From Mycogone perniciosa (Eukaryota > Ascomycota > Sordariomycetes > Hypocreales > Hypocreaceae), in contig JAOALB010000027.1 of NCBI GenBank assembly GCA_025331125.1, forward strand, positions 248,001-312,000: a DNA stretch of 64,000 nt, written 5' to 3'. This document shows, piece after piece, positions 1 through 11,226 of this stretch. The translations under genes were made by a program, and so were the position numbers. Each line of letters starts with the position of its first letter. Within the stretch, counting starts at the first letter, position 1. The notes under the pieces are model-generated. The model ran no database searches, was not told where the DNA came from, and worked only from the letters and a program-made list of their open reading frames with translations.

Positions 1-208
1 TTTTTGGAGACGTCGTCTGGAGAGTCCTGTCCGTCGTCGAGGATGTTGGCGAAAGCTTGGGATTACTCTATCGGTGCGGCATCGCCGTTGCCGGGATGTC
101 AAAGCTGTTTACAAGAGATGGGTGTTTGTGTTTACTTCGCTAAAGAGTTGACTAAAAAGTCGATAGGGGGAAAGGTGCCTTCATATACTCGTTGTCGTTT
201 TCCCACAC

Positions 209-723
209 TTACAGCGTGGACAAATCTAAACCGTCCTCAGAGTACCACTCTTCCTCGTCGTCAAATGTCATGTTCCTCGGATCAGTGTCATTGCCCCACT
301 CCTGAATGAGCACCTTGTCTGCCCCAGTGTCCTCCATCCGGTCCTTATCCCACAACACATAACCCCATATTTTTAGGTTGTCGTCCACACAGTCACCAAA
401 TATGTTGCTATATGTCCCCTTCCATATCATGGCCCAGCCCAAAGGTGGTCGTAGATCATTCTCATCCGACTCGCCGTCTCCGTTAAAAGGAAGAGGGTCT
501 CGTCTGGCCTGTTTCTCGTCTCGGTCGGTTGGAAACTCCATGCGCCGGTCCCATTGCGCTCTCATATCGAGCGCACCGCACCATAGAAAACAGCTTGCTG
601 GCCACGAGAGTTCTTCTTGCATTACCGATAAAAGACTTGTTTGGTCCTTGGGGACAAACATGATAGTATGCATCAGTCTCAGACCCCGAGAAATAGTCCC
701 CTCGCGAATAGTATCTCGAGCCC
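209..723 (-). pseudogene. C-terminal fragment of an F-box-like fungal protein
   Basis: The open frame, read leftward, ends at the stop at 209. It encodes a segment typical of the C-terminal half of a large family of fungal F-box-like hypothetical proteins: a GTISRGLRLMH-type start, a central PLPFNGDGES linker, then PPLGWAMIWKGTYSNIFG and WGYVLWDKDRMEDTGA, and a D-P-R-N end. The family's N-terminal half (F-box and the FEPWEAEEI segment) is missing here but lies on the opposite strand at 1942-2715. An in-frame ATG at 673 would allow a 154-residue product, and splice-acceptor-like AGs lie just upstream (about 705 and 724). I read this as the detached 3' half of a broken gene rather than an independent gene. 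The family match is from memory of its conserved motifs; the exact 5' edge is uncertain. Confidence 0.6.
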
Positions 724-836
724 CTGGAACATCGACGTATGCTTAGTTTCGCAGCTCTTCGGCCCATACACGTATAATATTGGAAACTCACAATTATGCG
801 TTAGGCCACGCTCCGCCCATGGTGGAATGGATTGGC

Positions 837-1285
837 CTATTTATAAATCTTTATGGCGGTGCCAAGTTGACTGGCCAGGGCGTCAAGCGTGTAGATAGGG
901 ACACAACGACCCTCGATGCTTTCGGGAATATCATCAAGACTATCGTACTTCTTATCACAATAGTCGAATAGCCCGTCGAGACCGTCGGTGTCTTCTGCAG
1001 CTTCCCCATCAACGTCATACAGATCGGGCCAGTTTCTATCTAGATCGATAGCCCAGTCCGAAGTGCCACCAAAGTTGAGGTCCTACCGCTGATGTTAGAG
1101 ATAGAATTGGAATTGGAATTGGTCAATGAACCTACCTTGTACTTGGCAATTCTGCGTTCTTTAACCTCGTCTCCCATATACGCAACCCATTCTGACCCTT
1201 TTGGGGAATCTGTTAGTTCCCCCTCTGCTTGGGATTCAGGTCCCACGAAGGTATATGCCGGACCCTTGCACTTGGGATCCGTCAT
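837..1285 (-). pseudogene. Fragment of killer-toxin-like chitinase (subgroup C), post-GH18 region only
   Basis: Two exons can be read: 1285..1136 and 1082..837, with a 53 bp intron (donor GTAGGT, acceptor GGTAG) made largely of a short GAATTG-type repeat on the plus strand. The 131-residue product contains EWVAYMGDEVKERRIAKYK followed by DLNFGGTSDWAIDL, the segment that ends the catalytic domain of fungal subgroup C (LysM/killer-toxin-like) chitinases and starts their long tail. It then has paired cysteines and TLDALASQL before a TAG. There is no signal peptide, no LysM, no catalytic DxxDxDxE motif, and no downstream tail on this strand. That tail instead occurs on the plus strand at 2771-3748. 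The piece is therefore catalytically dead and truncated at both ends. It could be transcribed as a short protein, but I consider it a remnant. Confidence 0.6.
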
Positions 1286-1357
1286 CTTCAGAGAATAGCT
1301 ATTACTGGCACATGCTAGCTCTGCACGTGTTGCGATGATGAGTAGGGAAGTGTCAGA

Positions 1358-1437
1358 TTGTGTAGTTGTGTAGTTGTGTAGTTGTGTAGTTGTGTAGTTG
1401 TGTAGTTGTGTAGTTGTGTAGTTGTGTAGTTGTGTGG
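1358..1437. repeat. 8-bp tandem repeat (TTGTGTAG), ten copies
   Basis: Nine perfect copies of TTGTGTAG are followed by one imperfect copy (TTGTGTGG). They lie about 70 bp upstream of the ATG of the minus-strand chitinase fragment. Read on the minus strand the array stays open and would encode a periodic N-Y-T-T-T-Q-L-H. The copies show almost no decay, which suggests recent expansion. Confidence 0.95.
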
Positions 1438-1832
1438 TTTGGAAGGCTCTGGTAGCAGTAGTAGCATACACAAGCCTAGGTAGTTTGAGGTAGTAATAAT
1501 ACCGAGTATACGAAGTACTCGTTTCAGTTTTCAAAATCACTCAGCGGGTGAGTCATTGTCCCCACTTCTCTGTTTCAAAGAAGAAAAATATTTTATTCAT
1601 CATGGCCTTGAATGATGGTTGAATTGTTGCCTGTTGACCCAACAGTGCAAACAGTCCAGTGTGTTTGTTTGGGGAGATCGGCTCGTACCGATCGGAGATT
1701 GCCTTAGTACTAATACTACTACCTAGTCAGTACTAGAAAAAAATACTAGCACGGAGTACTATCTATTCTTAGAACATCTTGCCGGCTCGATGGCTTCGCT
1801 CGATTTCTCTTGTTCACACAAGAACTTCGATC

Positions 1833-1893
1833 AACTTCTTTCTCTCCTTCTTTCTAAACTTCTTTCTGAACTTCTTTCTGAACTTCTTTCTCG
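1833..1893. repeat. Imperfect 12-bp pyrimidine-rich tandem repeat (GAACTTCTTTCT)
   Basis: About four to five imperfect copies of a (G/A)AACTTCTTTCT unit lie within 110 bp upstream of the ATG at 1942. CT-rich tracts of this sort are common in fungal core promoters and 5' leaders, so it may help transcription start choice for the downstream gene. Confidence 0.8.
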
Positions 1894-1941
1894 TCCTGTA
1901 CTGAGTTTCCTGAAGCTGCCTGCCCTGGTCCTCAGGAGGCC

Positions 1942-3748
1942 ATGACACACGCAATTCAGCAAAACTGCTCGCTCGAGGACTTGCCCACCTTAGTTCGGTA
2001 TGAGCTCCTACGGATGCTTGATTTTTCGGACCTCTGCGCTTTAGTCCATGCTTCTCCTATCTTCCATCAACAATATCGACAGGATCGGAAGCTCATTTTG
2101 CGCGGAGTTCTTAACTCAACACTCGGGAGTGTCTGCACTGATGCCCATGCTGTCTATCAGACTAGCGTGGCAGCTTTTAGAGATACACGGAATCTGGATA
2201 ATGTCAAACTTTTTCTCAAGTCATACAGTGACAGGCGCTCCTCTAGGAAACAGTTGGTTTTTAATGAGGATGAAATTATAGCCATGCTTGTGTTTCACAC
2301 CTCTATTGTCAGTCCCCTTATAGAGGCATACATTCGGTGGACACTAGGCAATCTTGCAATCGCCGCCAAATCATTAGCCTCGACCAACTCTATGCCGAAT
2401 GTTGCAGACCTGTGCAAGACTCGCATTGTGCTTAGTTCGTTAGAAAATCTACGAATTATGCGAGGAATGTACCGCTTCCAGCTATGCTGCAGTCTTTTTG
2501 GGGCCAAGGGCCGAGGGTGTTCAAGAGATTCTTCGGAAGCAGACTACGGCCGTATGGATATACTTCGAATCTTCTTTCCTCTCTTCGAGCCCTGGGAAGC
2601 GGAAGAGATTGCATGCGTTTACACTTTCTTCAATTACAAAATGACCGACATCTTTGACAAAATTTCCTCCTATGTGAATGAGAAGAGTCCGATATTTGAG
2701 GAATATGATGACAGGGTAAGATAACAAACGCTCTCAACTCCGATGACATTCCTCTGACCGGATTGTGCAGTTCAAGTGGTATGTCGACTGGGTCAAGGAG
2801 GGCATTGAACCAGCTTTGGATAGGTTCATGGCGGGAGAGGGCAGAAAATACATGGATTGCAAGTGGAAGTCATGGGCGGGTGAGGGCTCTGGCCCTTGCG
2901 ATGAGATTGCCGTCATAACCCCCCCTCCTCACAGGGGCGCACAAAGCATTGAGTATACGATGCGAGACGAAACCGACTTCTGCGAGGCCCTGGCCGAAAA
3001 GCACGGCATTGAAAAGGACTGGGTCAGCTGGGAGCCTGAACATGGAGAACCAGATCCATGTCCCTGTCCGACACTCCCCATGGTCCCATGCCCAGCATGC
3101 TATACTGACTATACTATGTTTAAAAACTACCCCCGACGAATCCTCGATACTAGAAAGATTGACGTCCATAACCCGAAGAAGCTCATTGACGAGGCGATTC
3201 CCAAGACAGATGAGCTCGCTATTCTCCTCATGTCAACAAACCAGCAGATGCGTATGGGAGTTCTAGACGCCAATCATGAAGATGCTGCTACGGCATTCAG
3301 CATGCCTATCTCTATGCTCGAGGACGCAATCGAATCCATCAAAGCTGTCAAGGAGATTGGCAAGCAACAACAAGAAACCAAGACGCGCGAACTGGTCCTC
3401 AATATCCTCACCATTGTCTTCGCCGTCATCCCCTTTGTGGGCCAGGGCCTTTCAGCCATCGGCGGTGTCGCCAAGCTGGCCCGGGTTGCTCTCATCATCG
3501 GTGAGGCTGGAAATGCCGCCCTGAGCATTGTGGAAATTGCCATTGACCCGCTGTCTGCTCCATTTGCCATTCTTGGTATGCTTATCGGTGCGAGTGGGAT
3601 CAAAGTCAAGGGGCCACGGCAGGGATTCAAGGATGCTGCGGATGCTCGCCGAGCCTTGGACAACGGTAAGCTGAAGCAGTCTTCTCCTGAGTTTAGGAGG
3701 AAGGATATGATTATCCAGAGGCTCCTAAAACAGCAATGTGGCCTTTAG
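1942..3748 (+). CDS. Chimeric F-box-like / killer-toxin-like chitinase tail protein
   Basis: Exons are 1942..2715 and 2771..3748; the 55 bp intron (AGG|GTAAGA ... GTGCAG|TTC) keeps the frame and gives 583 residues. Residues 1-258 are F-box-like (SLEDLPTLVRYELLRML, then FEPWEAEEIACVYTF), typical of the N-terminal half of fungal F-box-like proteins. From residue 259 the protein switches to the C-terminal tail of subgroup C chitinases: FKWYVDWVKEGIEPAL, a CKWKS-x7-GPC cysteine pair, then a hydrophobic glycine-rich segment (VIPFVGQGLSAIGG through GMLIGASGI) and a GFKDAADARRAL end. There is no signal peptide, LysM or GH18 catalytic domain, so chitin hydrolysis and classical secretion are not expected. 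The missing halves of both parents lie nearby on the minus strand (209-723 and 837-1285). The two-part make-up is seen in the sequence; whether the fusion is expressed or functional is unknown. Confidence 0.65.
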
Positions 3749-4042
3749 TTTGGGGTGCATTCATGGACAGGCTGGTTAGGGGTTTATATCGTTTTCTAGA
3801 TATCAAAAGAATGGCTAGACTGTACTCGCATTATAGCACTGAAGATGAAAAAGAAAACTTGATCACATTCGACGGTGTAAGTCAACGCTATAGCCGCTAT
3901 CCAAGAATATCATGCAAATATGCCATCCAAGTGGTCTAGCTCTCTTCCCTGTGTCTACATATCAAAAGTCGAACAGAAGGATATGCGACCAAGCCTGAAA
4001 AACAATAAAAAAGAGACTATTCGCATATATATATATGACATC

Positions 4043-7000
4043 TCACAGAGTCAAATGGGTTAAACTGCCTCCTGCCCATGTCTGTCCCTCCAACACGCCC
4101 GTCACCTCCACTACCACGCTGGCAATTGTGCTCACCGACCACAAAGCAATCAATGCCCATCCTATTTTGCGGCTCAGGATCCACTTGTTCAAGGGCACAA
4201 GAATAAGCAAACCAAAAAGCATGACAAGCAGCGCGATGGATGAGATCAACAGTGTGGGTCCGATTTGTATTGGGTAGGGCTTGTATTTGGATTCTCTGTC
4301 CGGGTGCTTGTGCCTGGAGTGGTTTGCATTCTGCACCATCATTAGAACACCACCAATGCCTATCCCAAGTAGGATGTTGAGCATCGGCCCGCCGAAGCAA
4401 GCAGACCTAAGGTAAAGATAGTCAGCATAAAGCATGCACCGCGGCACAAGAGGAAGGGTTTGCACTTACAATGCCATGACCGGATAACCCAGTCGAGCTA
4501 CTGTAATATCAGCGACCAAATCGCCAACGCTGTTACCAGCTGCAAATATGGTAAGACCGAGAAGAGCCTCCGAAATTCCGAGCACCACCCCAAAAGTTTT
4601 CAGAACTCCGACAACTTCACCTGCAATAGTTGAGATCCAAGCAATGCTGATTATAAACCCTAGGAAGCAAAACATGAAGTGGTACTTTGGCCGTTTCTGC
4701 TCAGAGGTAAATAGAAGCAGAGTCCCTAGCAGAACAAGCGATGCTAGAATGGTGTATAGGAGCATCCGGACCAGCGCCATCCCTGGATTCTCCCATTCCT
4801 CCGAGATATTGGCCCAAAGAATGAAGATGGCAAACACCGGTCCCGTGAACAGTTGTAGGGAGATAAGCCATCTGTTCCATTGCGGTCTCTCATCGTTGGC
4901 ATTGCTGGCAGAAAGAATTTCCGATATGGGTTTTGGTGTACCAGGCACTCCATTCTCGTTAGGGGCAACTAATGTCTCCTCATTCTCTAGAGATAGCAGT
5001 GGATGTGTGCTAACATTTCCAGCGGACAGGAGACTGTTTCTGCGACTCATCGAGTGTCGTCGATAACGTTCCCATTCATCTTCTGGCTCGATTTCGCCTG
5101 ACTGCACCGATATGGGGGGCGCAGTGTGCCCAACCACTCTATAGCTAGAGTAATCCGTAACAGCTTCGTCCGGTGATACCTCTTCGCTCGTTTCGGATTC
5201 AACAACGGGAAGCGTGATTACTAGAAGGAAGATGCTCGGTACAGATATTACGCTGACAAATTTGTCCCAGTGCGTCTTCTCTCTCCACCCTTGTAATGTT
5301 GGAAACAGGGTAGCAAGGAGGACATATGGGTCTGGCAGGAGCAAATATGGCCACCACCTTACTGGCCTCAATTGCTCCACAGACCCGTGGAGTAGAGAAA
5401 TGGGGTCATCGCGCCGAACAGGCATTGGTGATAGAAGCATGTGATCCGGTTCCGACTGCGGGTTTGGTGTAATCACAATGGGGGAATCCGTGTATCGGGG
5501 GAACGGTACGCTGGGGGATGATCTATCACTGTAGCTGCTGCGCCGACTGGGTATTTGCAGTTGGAGTCGAGGTGCTTCACGTTGCGGCTCGTGCCCTAGA
5601 GCATCAGTGAGAGTTCCTAGTTGGCCAACAGGTGGAGGCGCTAGTTTTCCGCCGATGACATATGATCCCATTGGGCTGGGTGCCGATTGCCCAGCCGTAT
5701 TGTCCAGAGGAAGAAGTAGACTAGAGCTTGCGCTATCTTGTCCAGGAGATGGTGATTCTGGGGGCGTTACCAGAGCTGGGACATTCCCGGATGACATGGC
5801 CCTTTCTCTTTTACTTCCAGCCTCGTATGTCCAACTTGCATTTATACCAGTGTGTGACAGGTCGGGGATGGCACTCGTAGTTCCCCTCCGCCCTCTCCCG
5901 TCAAGTTGATTGTCGGAATAGCTTCGAGCTGGAATTTCTGACAGCTGAAGATTGCTCTCACGTTGCAAATGTGCCAAAGCAGACCTGAACTCCAAGGCAC
6001 CAACTAAGCTGGGTCTGATTGGCGTGAGAGCGCTCTTGCGCCGGCCTTGGATGTTTGAACGCAGGACTCGCATGCTCCGGGAAACCTCAGCCGCCACCAT
6101 CCTTTCGTGGTCCTCGTCAGTGTCGTCGCTGTCAATTTGGCGGCCGGATTCGACTACTTGGCCGTCGACCTCGATTCTTGGGCCAATGTCCAGGGCTGAA
6201 ATAGCGCTTCCGGGCCTAGAGTCTAGTGACGGCCGCCCTACTCCTCGATCAACGTCGTCGGGATCATCACGATATGGTTCGCCTGCCAGCTCATCGCCAG
6301 CATGGCCCGCCAATCCATAGAAGTGACTCCGAGCTTCACCTTCTCTGCGTAATCTTCGCTTCCTCCTGGTAGTATACCAGTGCCAACCGACGACAGTGAG
6401 GACATATACTGCGTAGTATCCAATCATGGCCCAGCATTCCCAAAAGTGCAATTGTCCATCAACCAGAAATGTCATGGTGGACGCAACTGCAACGATGAAG
6501 AAGCATATGTCCCTGACATACGTCTTGCGGTCCACCCTGAACTCTCGGACTAGTGCCATAGATCCCGCAACAACACCGGTGATGAAGCTGGCGGCACCGA
6601 TGAGCTCTCCAACCGCCATGCTTGCGCTATTTGATCCCATAGCGGCAAAGGTGCTGAACACATCGGGCGAGCCATTGCCAAAAGCAAGAAAAGTGACACC
6701 CGCAAGGCTCTCACTAAGACCCAGGATGGTGGCAATGGTGCTGAGGTTGATACTGAAGAAATCACTTGCTGCGATGCCAATAGTAGTGAACAACAGGCCC
6801 AGCCAGACGACGAGAATGACAAAAGCCACGGGTTGCGCATGGCTGAGCGTGCAGTAGTAAAGCTGCAAATATGGAAGCAGTCCGGCATCGTCATCCACAC
6901 AATACTCCTTCACAAAGGCGCACTGGTCCTCGGCCATGTGTACTTGACGACACTCGGGCTTGGCATCTTTGCTGCGCTTGAGCAGTGAGAGACCGTCATG

Positions 7001-7129
7001 ATGGTCGCGAACCCGATGCTGAGTGTATCCCAGGAACGAGTAGGCGGTCAGCAGGGAGATGAGCAGCACCGTGGTATAGAACGGACGGGAGCTCAAACGG
7101 CTCCCCCGTCTGGTGGTAGTTGTCCGCAT
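4043..7129 (-). CDS. Sodium/calcium exchanger family membrane protein (NCLX/CCX-like)
   Basis: Exons are 7129..4470 and 4406..4043 (63 bp intron, donor GTAAGT, acceptor TTAG), giving 1007 residues. It is a cation/Ca2+ exchanger of the NCLX/CCX branch, probably in an internal membrane, trading Ca2+ for monovalent cations. The first alpha-repeat carries LAFGNGSPDVFST and the second FAAGNSVGDLVADI followed, across the splice, by ACFGGPMLNILLGIG. These asparagine/aspartate-rich motifs form the ion site in the family. An N-terminal hydrophobic segment (about residues 18-35) and a CAFVKEYC region precede the first block of membrane helices. A serine-rich cytosolic loop of several hundred residues separates the two blocks. 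The alpha-2 motif is split by the intron, which fixes the splice. Substrate and compartment are inferred; yeast relatives are vacuolar, ER or Golgi proteins. Confidence 0.85.
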
Positions 7130-8483
7130 GCTGGTCGCACGGGCATGTGCCTAAACATGCGAGAGTACCGCCGACATGAGGCCTCCCGAAGCAAGGCCAA
7201 GGCGGAATAGAGGTGAGGAGAGGTGAGGTAAAGTGTCGGTTATGAAGCCATGGAATGTCTCAGATGCATCCTTAGGATGGATTATCACTGGAGTAAACAG
7301 CGATGGCGATGATGTCGGTATCGAATTAGGGAGACATATGTGTGATTGGATGCTGGAGGCAAAACCGGCATGTGTCGCGTGTGGCGGTGTTGAAGTCGTC
7401 GTCACATGTTCCAACTTTTTGATAAGAGGTACCTATTAGGTACTATTAAAAGGCAAGTGTATTCCCGACAACGGGTCTACCTAAGTACTAATCTATCAAC
7501 AGTCTCGACCATTACACTTGGCACTAAATAAAAGCAGTCAACAGTCCTGGCCGATTGATCAAGTCCAGCTACAAGCTAGTTTAGTCTTTTCTAAATTGCA
7601 ATACTATCTAAATGTCCAGGACAAGGACACCAATCTAGTCACCCATGCGCAGTAGATACCTTGGTAGATATGTACGGTACGGAGTACATTATGAGTACTT
7701 CGTCCAGGGACTCTGTAACACTCGGTGATTCCTCGGAAATAACGCCTGCCAAGGACGGGCGACAGACAATTCCGACTTCCAACCTCAATGACTGCTTGAG
7801 GGACCTTATTATTAGGTATCTTCCCCCTTAGATTATTATTACTTTAATCCCCTTGTTTCTATAAACACCCAGTTACTGTTTTAAAAATACTAGTAGTAGT
7901 ACAAAGTTAGTACTAAGGACCACTGTCACCCATTGTGTTCGCAAACAAGTTCCAGCTGCCTGGTTGGTCGCTTGCAAAAGAACAGAAGGAACAAGCGGGC
8001 TTTTGATGGCAACTATCTGTCTCATCACTGAGTTTTCCTGTTGAATTTATTCCAGCGAGCTTACAATCTGTTTCCGAGAACAGCTGCATGCCGTTATCTA
8101 TCTTATTCGCGACTGTCCAGGACCATGATGGTGTCACGAAATCGACTTACACGCAGATTCTTGAAAAAAGAATAACATTAAAATAATAAGTTATCAGTGA
8201 CTGCACTCATGCTTGTTACCGTATTTTAAGGTAGGTGAGAAGAATTACGGGCCCAGGTAAATAAATTAGCATCCGCATTGCCATTTTAGGCTAAGAGTCG
8301 TTATTGGTGCATTGGCGTCTCTGTACAACTAACCTACCTCTCACTGTTTTGTTTACTTGGGCCGCATTGTTGGCGCAACCACCCACATGCATTGACGCAC
8401 TATCGAGGACGCGACAAAAAGAGGCCTTGCCTAGCTGACCTGCGCTCAGCATCCCACGAAACACGTACGACAGCTCCCTGAAA
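7130..8483. other. Divergent intergenic region, exchanger / brn1
   Basis: About 1.35 kb separates two divergently transcribed genes, so it should hold both promoters. It contains a TACGGTACGGAGTACATTAT motif near 7673 and a second partner (GAGTACTTCGTCC) about 20 bp further. No open frame here shows recognisable protein features. Confidence 0.6.
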
Positions 8484-11226
8484 ATGCCTCGGGTCGCCCA
8501 GGTCCCACGCCCTGGCGGCGTCAAGTCGACGTCAGGTTCCATGTCGGCCCCTCCCTTCGAATCTCCCATCAAGTAGGCGAAACAACCCCTCTTTCGCAAC
8601 GAAAAGCCCTTACAAGCAATGCCTGACAGGATTCCCCTGAACGACGATGCGCACGAGAAAGGCCAAAGAATGCATTCACGCAAGGCTCTATACGAAAAGC
8701 AAATCAACGAAATCAAGAAGGCCGCGACTCCGCGCAAGGGAACCCTCAGGCTAGAAGACCTTGAGAATGCATCACCAAGTGCCTATCCGGGTACGCCGCG
8801 GGGAGGGCGAGGCGGGGACGGTGCCGACGATCCTATCATGGTGGGAGGGGTTTCGGTAACGCCTATGAAGCGTGTCCCTATCCTGGCCAACTTTGAGGAG
8901 TGGATGAAGATGGCGACGGACAACAAGATCAATGCTACGAACTCGTGGAACTTTGCGCTGATTGACTACTTCCACGACATGTCGCTGCTGAAAGAAGGTG
9001 ATGGTGTCAATTTTCAGAAGGCCAGTTGCACGCTCGACGGCTGTGTCAAAATCTACACCAACCGGGTTGACAGTGTCGCAACCGAAACCGGCAAGCTTCT
9101 TAGTGGCCTGGCAGACAGCAACAGCAAGAAGAAGGACCGCGAAGGCGAGGAAGGTGACGGCGAGGAAACAGAGGAGGAACTTGATGAGGACGGCAATGTG
9201 AAGAAGAAGCAGAAAAAAAAGGTGAGAGGGGTTCTTCGATGGCACTGTTGGCGCACAAGGAAATCCCTTTATACTAACTAACTTGTTCTAGACGCAACGG
9301 TCATCTGAGGCAACTCTGGCGCCGTCATTTAACTCTCTGCAGCTCAAGAAGTTTGAGCTGGAATTTGCCGTTGATCCGCTGTTCAAGAAAGCATCTGCCG
9401 ATTTTGATGAGGGTGGCGCCAAGGGCTTGTTACTCAACCATCTGATGATTGACTCGCACGGGCGCATTGTCTTCGACAGCAGTGATGATACCGGGGATGC
9501 GGATATTGCCAAGAAGAGAGACGAAGAGATGGATGAGAATGCAGATGCGGAAGACGACGAGGCAGACGTCTCTATACCACAAGGGAATGACAAACCCCAC
9601 GAGAATGAGCAAGACAACGAGGCAGCTGATGTTGAGATTGACGTTGCAACTCTGGGCCACCGATTCTTCCCGGATTTGAGTCTACTGGATGAACTGGATA
9701 TTTGCCCTTCACTGAAGAACTTCGAACTAGGCGACCCTTCCGGATCTATGGATATTCCTTTTCTCAAGGCCCCAGAGGACTGGAAACAAGACCAAGACAA
9801 GGAAAAAACTCCGGGTGCTCTAGGCGACAAGTCAGGCATGTTCATTGACGAGGACTCACCGGCCGGTTTCGACGACGATGACTTGGGCCTTGGTGGTTTT
9901 GATATCGGCGGCGAAGTTGCATTCGGTGAAGGTGGTGAGGCTTGGGCGCGCGAAGCTGCCCTGGAACCCCAAATGCGTGTCTATGATGTTGGGGTGGACG
10001 GTGTAGAGGGTGGAGATGGTGGTCTTGACGACAATGGCGAGTACATTGTATCCATGGCGAATGCGCAAACCGCAGACAAGATGCACCAAGATATCCTGGG
10101 CTTCTTTGATCAAGCATTGCAAAAGAACTGGAGCAGTGCTGAACATTGGAGAATTCGCAAAATCAAGGATGCCAGTAAGCCCGCGGGAGAAACAAAGAAG
10201 CGCAAGGAAAAGGAACCATTCCAGATTGACTTCACGTCCCCCCTCAGCTCCAGCCTGGCAGATGTCATTTATACTCAAGCGTCAAGCAATTCCACCATCA
10301 GCTTGCCAAAGAAGGATTGGAAGTCCAAATCACGCAATCTGCTCCCGGATGATAAGCATTTCAGCTCCAAGTCTCTATTGAGTCTCTTTCTCAAGCCCAA
10401 GGCTCGCTTAGCTCAGCGGCGGACTGAATTTGGGTCTCGAAGCGGTGGGCAGAGTCACGATCCACAAGATAATCAGCCGGTGGGAGAATTGGACGAGGCG
10501 TTCTGGGCGCAGCAAAAAGCCCCCGAGGAGACGGCTCTACCAGAGGGCGATTATGATGCCAATTTCTTCCAAGATGATGGATTACCGTTCCCTGGCGGCG
10601 ATGACCCAGATGACGATGACCTGGAGTTTGCGGATGCACGAGAGCATCTTTCACCAGGAGTCGAGGGTGAACCAGGCATAACAGAAGGCGTGGGTATCAC
10701 GGCTATGCTTAACGGGGAAACAACGAATACCATGGGCGGGGCGTTTGGGACAACGCTGGTAACGCAAACCCGACGTGTGCGGCCCGAGTATGTTCAGTAT
10801 GCGAGGGTTGCCAAAAAGGTCGATGTACGACGGCTCAAGGAGGAAATATGGAAGGGCATGGGCTTCGAGCAATTGGAGGTAAGATCCCGGGTGCACTACA
10901 TAATCTGGCGTTGGCCGATTCGCCTTCACATCCGTCTCTTTGCTAACTCATCTATGTAGAAGCCCGCAGAACGGGTTCCAGAGTCAGAACCAGAGCCGTC
11001 ATCAAATTCAGATGACGACGCTAGGCTGAAGTTTACAGAGGTTATGAACGGGCTGCAGTCGGTGTATCCCAAGCCCGCTATGGCCGACATCTCGACCTCG
11101 TACTGCTTCATCTGCCTACTTCACCTAGCTAACGAGAAGGGCCTCGTGATTGAAAATACGGAAGGGCTGACAGAACTGGACATACGGAAGGATTGGACGG
11201 CCGAGGTTACGGAGGGTGCGGCTTAG
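8484..11226 (+). CDS. brn1: Condensin complex non-SMC subunit 2 (Barren/Brn1/CAP-H)
   Basis: Exons are 8484..8572, 8630..9221, 9292..10878 and 10960..11226, giving 844 residues, normal for the family. The protein is the kleisin of condensin: it bridges the Smc2-Smc4 heads and recruits the HEAT subunits for mitotic chromosome compaction. Recognised Barren-family segments are PLNDDAHEKGQRMHSRKALYEK near residue 31, SWNFALIDYFHDMSLL, and the N-terminal helix ending in VATETGKLLSGL. Several acidic stretches lie in the middle, and the C-terminal winged-helix region carries DISTSYCFICLLHLANEKGL. The start at 8484 was chosen because its short exon joins in phase (SPIK, then IPLNDD) just before the conserved N-terminus; an ATG at 8619 lies inside the first intron. 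Exon 2 ends in a lysine-rich, acidic, low-complexity stretch. Confidence 0.92.

Larger units (their letters stand above)
1286..1941. other. Divergent intergenic spacer with two tandem arrays
   Basis: The spacer between the minus-strand chitinase fragment and the plus-strand F-box/chitinase-tail gene holds the 8-bp array at 1358-1437, a copy of the CGGAGTAC motif near 1754, and a pyrimidine-rich tandem repeat just before the plus-strand start. No coding sequence was recognised. Confidence 0.7.

Noticed and set aside
1040..1540. 166-codon minus-strand open frame including a periodic NYTTTQLH peptide
   Set aside because: The 5' part is only the translated 8-bp tandem array and spacer; the credible part begins at the ATG at 1285 and splices at 1136.
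4548..5066. 172-codon plus-strand frame opposite the exchanger gene
   Set aside because: Antisense shadow of a clear exchanger coding region.
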